In this document: positions 60,344 to 64,000 of the stretch, one piece after another
How positions within the stretch are numbered: position 1 is the stretch's first letter
Layout of the letters: the number at the start of each line of letters is the position of its first letter
NCBI GenBank assembly: GCA_034638255.1
Contig: JAWPGT010000017.1
Location: 62,001-126,000, forward strand
DNA length: 64,000 nucleotides
Reading direction: 5' to 3'
Source of the DNA: Coprinus comatus
Taxonomy: Eukaryota; Basidiomycota; Agaricomycetes; Agaricales; Agaricaceae
The notes under the pieces: model-generated
The model's database searches: none
What the model saw: only the letters and a program-made list of their open reading frames with translations
What the model was told of the DNA's origin: nothing
Made by a program: the position numbers and the translations under genes

Positions 60344-61408
60344 CTCATTGTCCTCCACGGCTCGAGCAACAGGTATTGTTGTGCGTTGAAATAGATTTTG
60401 ATCGAGATTGATATTAACCACCCCTCTCGAATCATCAACTCTCCAATGAGCAATGTCATCATTAATAAAAGGCTGACCCCGACCATTGTTGCGCATTGTA
60501 TCACGAAACACTGGATAGCAACATTCTCGTATACCAGCGATCTTCAACAACATTGCAGGTTCCAAAACCTCATATTCAGAAACACCAAGAGGTTCAGATC
60601 GTCTGATTAACCTTTCTAATGCTGGTCTGATGCATTCAGTAACATTATAAAGATCAGCTAAAATCCATTGTCTCAAAGGATCGAAGTTTTCGGTGTCGTT
60701 CAGGATTGGTATGAGTTGGGAAAGTATGATTTCCCGAGGAAAAGGGTTTATATCCCAGAGCCTAAGAAGTTCGAGAAGAGATATCGCTTCCTCTTTGTTT
60801 ATTTGTAATTCTGAAGGACTAGATAAATTTGAAAAAAAAAATAAGTTATGAGTTTACCATCTATAAAGATGACGGAGCAAGCTGTACCTTCCATTATTTC
60901 TTTCACCAAATAATAGTTTAGCAAATACTTGGAAAGCATTCATGGTGATTTGCTCGGGAACAATGTAAGGATTTGAATCGGTATCTCCTTCTAGAGCACT
61001 ATTTTCTTCGTCTTGCAAGCCTTGTACAGGAGCTGGCCTGGCTAATTCAAACATGTCACGGAAAAACATAGATTCTTGTAAGAAGTATTCTCTTGGAAGA
61101 CGGAATAAACGGTTTTCGACCTGTATAAAATCATAAGTATATGCCATCCATGATCACTACTTTCTCTTATCTGAGGATAATGTCAAAGTAGTAAGAGTGA
61201 AACGTACCTTGAAGACCAAAGGCACAAGGTAATATTCGGAATCAGGATGAGCAGTGTCATTGTCTACTATCCTGATTGATGGTGTTATTGATGGTGGTGA
61301 GGGGGTACTAGGGATATCGGAAGGACAGTCTTCGGAGTCGAAATGAATACTATCGTAGTCTGTTGGTGAGAGTGGAGTAGGAACTGCAGCGATATGAGCA
61401 TCTGTCAT
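60194..61408 (-). CDS. BTB/POZ-domain protein, minus-strand member 11
   Basis: ATG 61406-61408. The N-terminus is Pro/Ser/Asp-rich (VPTPLSPTDYDSIHF, CPSDIPSTPSPPSITPS), then DSEYYLVPLVFK; phase-0 intron; VENRLFRLPREYFLQESMFF, a longer loop with acidic SALEGDTDSNPYIVPE, MNAFQVFAKLLFGE; intron; SELQINKEEAISLLELLRLW, REIILSQLIPIL, RQWILADLYNVTECIRPALE, LGVSEYEVLEPAMLLKIAG, IRECCYPVFRD, then a polar region with NQSSGSVDGVVKK. As read, it stops at 60194. Members 11 and 12 belong to the longer BTB form common in Agaricomycetes (LFRVP...F..HS.. cores). A one-base change in the A6 run at 60281-60286 would instead read straight into member 12. Confidence 0.72.
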
Positions 61409-62382
61409 TTTTTCAAATCGTGGAGTCCAGTTGGTAAGTAGAGGGTAGTACGAAGTGGCAATTGTAATTACTCCTGAGAGAGCTGAGAGTCTTATGCTAT
61501 CGATGGTATTGGGCGTCTGATAACATGATTCCGCAGCTTCCTGCAGGCAATCTTAAACTTCTTGCTGGACACGAGGTCAAGAAGTAGTAGTAATGGCTGC
61601 GCAACATTTTTATCCATGAGCTTCGTCTTATGTATAGATCAAGGTTTGATTTTGAGAATATTGATGCTATTTTGGAGTAGAACATGATTCCCCTCCGCGA
61701 GGGTTCGCTTCAGACCTTGGCATGCCCTTAATGAAGATTCTTGTCGATGATCATGGTCAAGTAAACGTGTACGCCCCTACCCTTGAATACACTCACTGAT
61801 ATTTGGTTTAATAGCATCATCAATACTCGTAGGCTGGATCAGAACTCATGGGCTCTTGTACCTGGGTATCTGCATGTTTTGCGAGGGGGGAACATATGCG
61901 GAATTGGTTGTAAAATCGATATAAGAACTTGAGGGTGGAGTGGGAGTTGGCGCGGAGTAAATCTGTCAGATGTCTACTACCCCAAGGCTGCGCCAAGAGA
62001 CTCAAAAATATAGATCAGCACTGAAAAGTCAAGATGTGACATTGGTCGACAGTGTCTCATCTAGAGTTTTCGCAACCAGTTCTACTCGTACCTCATACAG
62101 CTGTATGACTCACGTACGACTTACGAAGGTAAAAGGTATTGGTATGGAAGTCTGGAAAATGGTTTTAAATGAAGTTTTACTATCTGGAAGATTTTTGCGT
62201 TGGATGTTGATGAATTTTGGTTTGATTATGTGATCGACAATACAATTATATATAGATGGCCACTATGCCGAACCACAATTTCTCCGGCCATAAATTATAA
62301 GTACGGTTATACATCGGTTGTATGCTCTATCATCATTGTACGGAATTATTCTAATTACAATTTTTGACGACAATCCCAACCT
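61409..62382. other. Intergenic with a UTP20 fragment
   Basis: Between BTB member 11 and the HtrL/YibB-like gene. Apart from the UTP20-like segment at 61832-61932, I see no gene; the frame 61970-62233 (+) is not recognisable. Confidence 0.45.
61832..61932 (+). pseudogene. Diverged fragment of UTP20 coding sequence
   Basis: About 100 bp align to UTP20 exon sequence at 23122-23228. Shared runs include GCTGGATCAGAACTCATG at the start and GCGGAATTGGTTG further in, with small gaps and substitutions between. The reading frame is lost and no neighbouring UTP20 exons are found, so it is a decayed partial duplicate. Confidence 0.7.
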
Positions 62383-62959
62383 TCAAACCTTTAAAATATC
62401 CAAACTTGAACTCCTATCAACACTCCAACCATTACCCCACCTATTCCAAAGTTCATCTCTCAACAAGAATACAGGACCAATTCTACATCTTTGCGATTCT
62501 CTCCACCAATCCCAATCCACAAACCAAGGTTTTACATCATTTTTCCTAGAATCCAGATCCTTCAACCAACGTTCTTGCATTTTGTTTTGATCTTGATTAC
62601 TTGATAACCAAAATTGATAATAGAACCATGATGAACCGCATTGTCCTAATGGTGTTTGACTGAATCGTTTGAGAGATAATAATGACGAAGACGACGACGA
62701 AGAATCGGAATTGGAATTGGTTGGATCATCTAACCAAATGCCGAATATTCGAGATGGATAAAGGAGGAATATCGCGTTGATTAATGTTTGATCTTTTCCT
62801 ATGAAAAGACCAAGTTTGAGGTAATGATTATGATAGGCATAGTATGTTTTAGACCACCAGGAAACCGTAGCCGGTGATCCTCCAAAGAATGAACCTTTTA
62901 AAAATTTTGGGTGATATGATCAATCTTATGTCGTGATAATTAATAGTGAGAGAAAAAAT

Positions 62960-62991
<32 letters not shown>

Positions 62992-63907
62992 CGTGTGTGA
63001 GTAACGTACCTTCACTTATATCACTATCCACAGGACCATCCCCTTCCTTCCAATAACGATTCAACCAACTATAAGACCCAGTAAAAGGTATAAAGAAAAG
63101 TTCTTCTCTAGAAATCCCACTTTTCTTTTCACCTTGTTCAAAAATCTCTTGAACACGTTCCGGATAAGGCCATTCTTTATAGTCATGATCATTTCTAAAA
63201 CTTCCCGCGTCGTTCCAAAACACGTAATCGAACGTATTACCCAGTTGATTTTGGTCACTCGTATTAGATGACGAAGAGTGAAGTTGGGAAAGATGTTGAA
63301 CAGCATTATCCAATAACCAAGGTTTTGCATTCCAAACAGCGTATAATTCCGGATTATGTCTGAATTTTTCTCTATCAAGGCTATGTTGATATTTATAAGC
63401 ATCTTCTAAACGTTTAAGAGGAGGAATGTCAAAAGGTGAAGTATAACTTGTGTTTAGATATATAGGATATTCTTTCCCTGGACCTCTTGCTCGTTTGACC
63501 AAATCGACCAATGAGGGGGGTATGTAAAAGTATATTGGTGTGGTTATAGGACCTAGGAATTTAGATAACCAGATTTCATAGTCTGAGTGCGAATGTTTGG
63601 ATGAGGATAATGGAAAAAATGCGGAAACTAGTAGGATTTTTGGGTTTGAGGGATGTTTGGAGCTGGGGTTTGGAGGTGGGAGGTGTGGTGTTGATATTGA
63701 ACCATGAGGAACAGTAAGAGTTGTATTCGTGAGTATGAGGTAGAATACGAGGAATGCAGTGAAGCCGAAGAAAACTTGTTTGCGCTGTTGTCGTGTACGG
63801 AGGAAGGAGAGCATGGGCGGTGTTTGATGTCCCTGCCCAAATCCGGTTATGTTCCAGCTCTTCCCCATTTGGGACGTGATACAGTACATATAATATCGCT
63901 CTGGCAT
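62383..63907 (-). CDS. Type II membrane protein, HtrL/YibB-like (glycosyltransferase-type fold)
   Basis: Starts at ATG 63905-63907 (a second Met 13 codons on is also possible) and ends at TGA 62383-62385, with one intron. The N-terminus has a basic segment (RTRQQRKQ) and one membrane helix (VFFGFTAFLVFYLILTN), a Golgi/ER type II topology. The lumenal domain shows KILLVSAFFPL, YEIWLSKFLGPITTPIYFY, NPELYAVWNAKPWLLDNAV, FDYVFWNDAGSFR, EWPYPERVQEIFEQG, and after the intron FGGSPATVSWWSKTYYAYHN, YLKLGLFIGKDQTLINAIFL. This is the order of the HtrL/YibB family, with the D-A-G-S and GKDQ motifs typical of nucleotide-sugar transferase folds. Loops are Ser/Asn-rich (SSSSNTSDQ, SNSDSSSSSS). Activity and substrate are not established. 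Confidence 0.8.
62964..62991. repeat. (AG)n microsatellite in intron
   Basis: About 14 AG units (CT on the coding strand) just inside the intron of the HtrL/YibB-like gene, close to its donor on the minus strand. Confidence 0.9.
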
Positions 63908-64000
63908 CTGTGTATCATGGCTAAAATTGCATGTTCAATTCGATCTTAGGTTTGATAAAACTTCAAGGAAAGAAGTAAACTTTTGTGTTTGATACTAGAT

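Overview
The window is nuclear DNA of a mushroom-forming basidiomycete (Agaricomycetes). The evidence is dense protein-coding genes cut by many introns of about 50-80 nt with GT...AG borders, and gene families typical of that group: lineage-specific BTB/POZ and F-box proteins, a membrane-bound cytochrome P450, a barwin-like secreted protein, and an HtrL/YibB-type type II membrane protein. There is no sign of an operon, a plasmid, a CRISPR array or a prokaryotic origin.

Layout. 1.4-3.0 kb: TEA/ATTS transcription factor (+). 4.1-8.1 kb: secreted neutral ceramidase (-). 8.7-10.5 kb: F-box protein (-). 12.3-13.7 kb: geranylgeranyl diphosphate synthase (+), nine exons. 14.8-17.6 kb: dynamin-family GTPase (+) carrying several one-base frameshifts. 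18.1-18.6 kb: small secreted double-psi beta-barrel protein (-). 21.2-29.7 kb: UTP20, the giant U3 small-subunit-processome HEAT protein (+). 29.9-31.0 kb: CTK3, gamma subunit of the RNA polymerase II CTD kinase (-). 35.0-36.6 kb: single-pass membrane protein (-). 37.6 kb: small secreted cysteine-rich protein (+). 51.9 kb: small membrane/coiled-coil protein (+). 56.5-59.2 kb: cytochrome P450 (+). 62.4-63.9 kb: HtrL/YibB-like protein (-).

From 31.5 to 61.4 kb these genes are interspersed with a BTB/POZ array: eight loci on + (one truncated) and four BTB domains on -, the last two possibly fused in one protein. All members I traced share a phase-0 intron just before the core BTB strand. They also share a phase-2 intron just after it, at a WxFY(N/R)-like position in the + genes, and the + genes share a C-terminal motif near AREхLRAPP. 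They clearly descend from one ancestor, and part of the array is a recent segmental duplication of about 2.2-2.4 kb.

Two caveats matter. First, at least six loci (ceramidase 5' end, F-box, a small ORF at 14.4 kb, dynamin, one BTB tail, the BTB-BTB junction) are disturbed by single-base indels, mostly in short homopolymers, with the conserved protein continuing in another frame. This fits uncorrected consensus errors at least as well as pseudogenes. Second, exon borders were placed by eye from splice consensus and protein continuity. Housekeeping genes (UTP20, CTK3, GGPPS) are interspersed with fast-evolving families. No biosynthetic cluster is evident: the GGPP synthase and the P450 lie 43 kb apart with no terpene cyclase in between.
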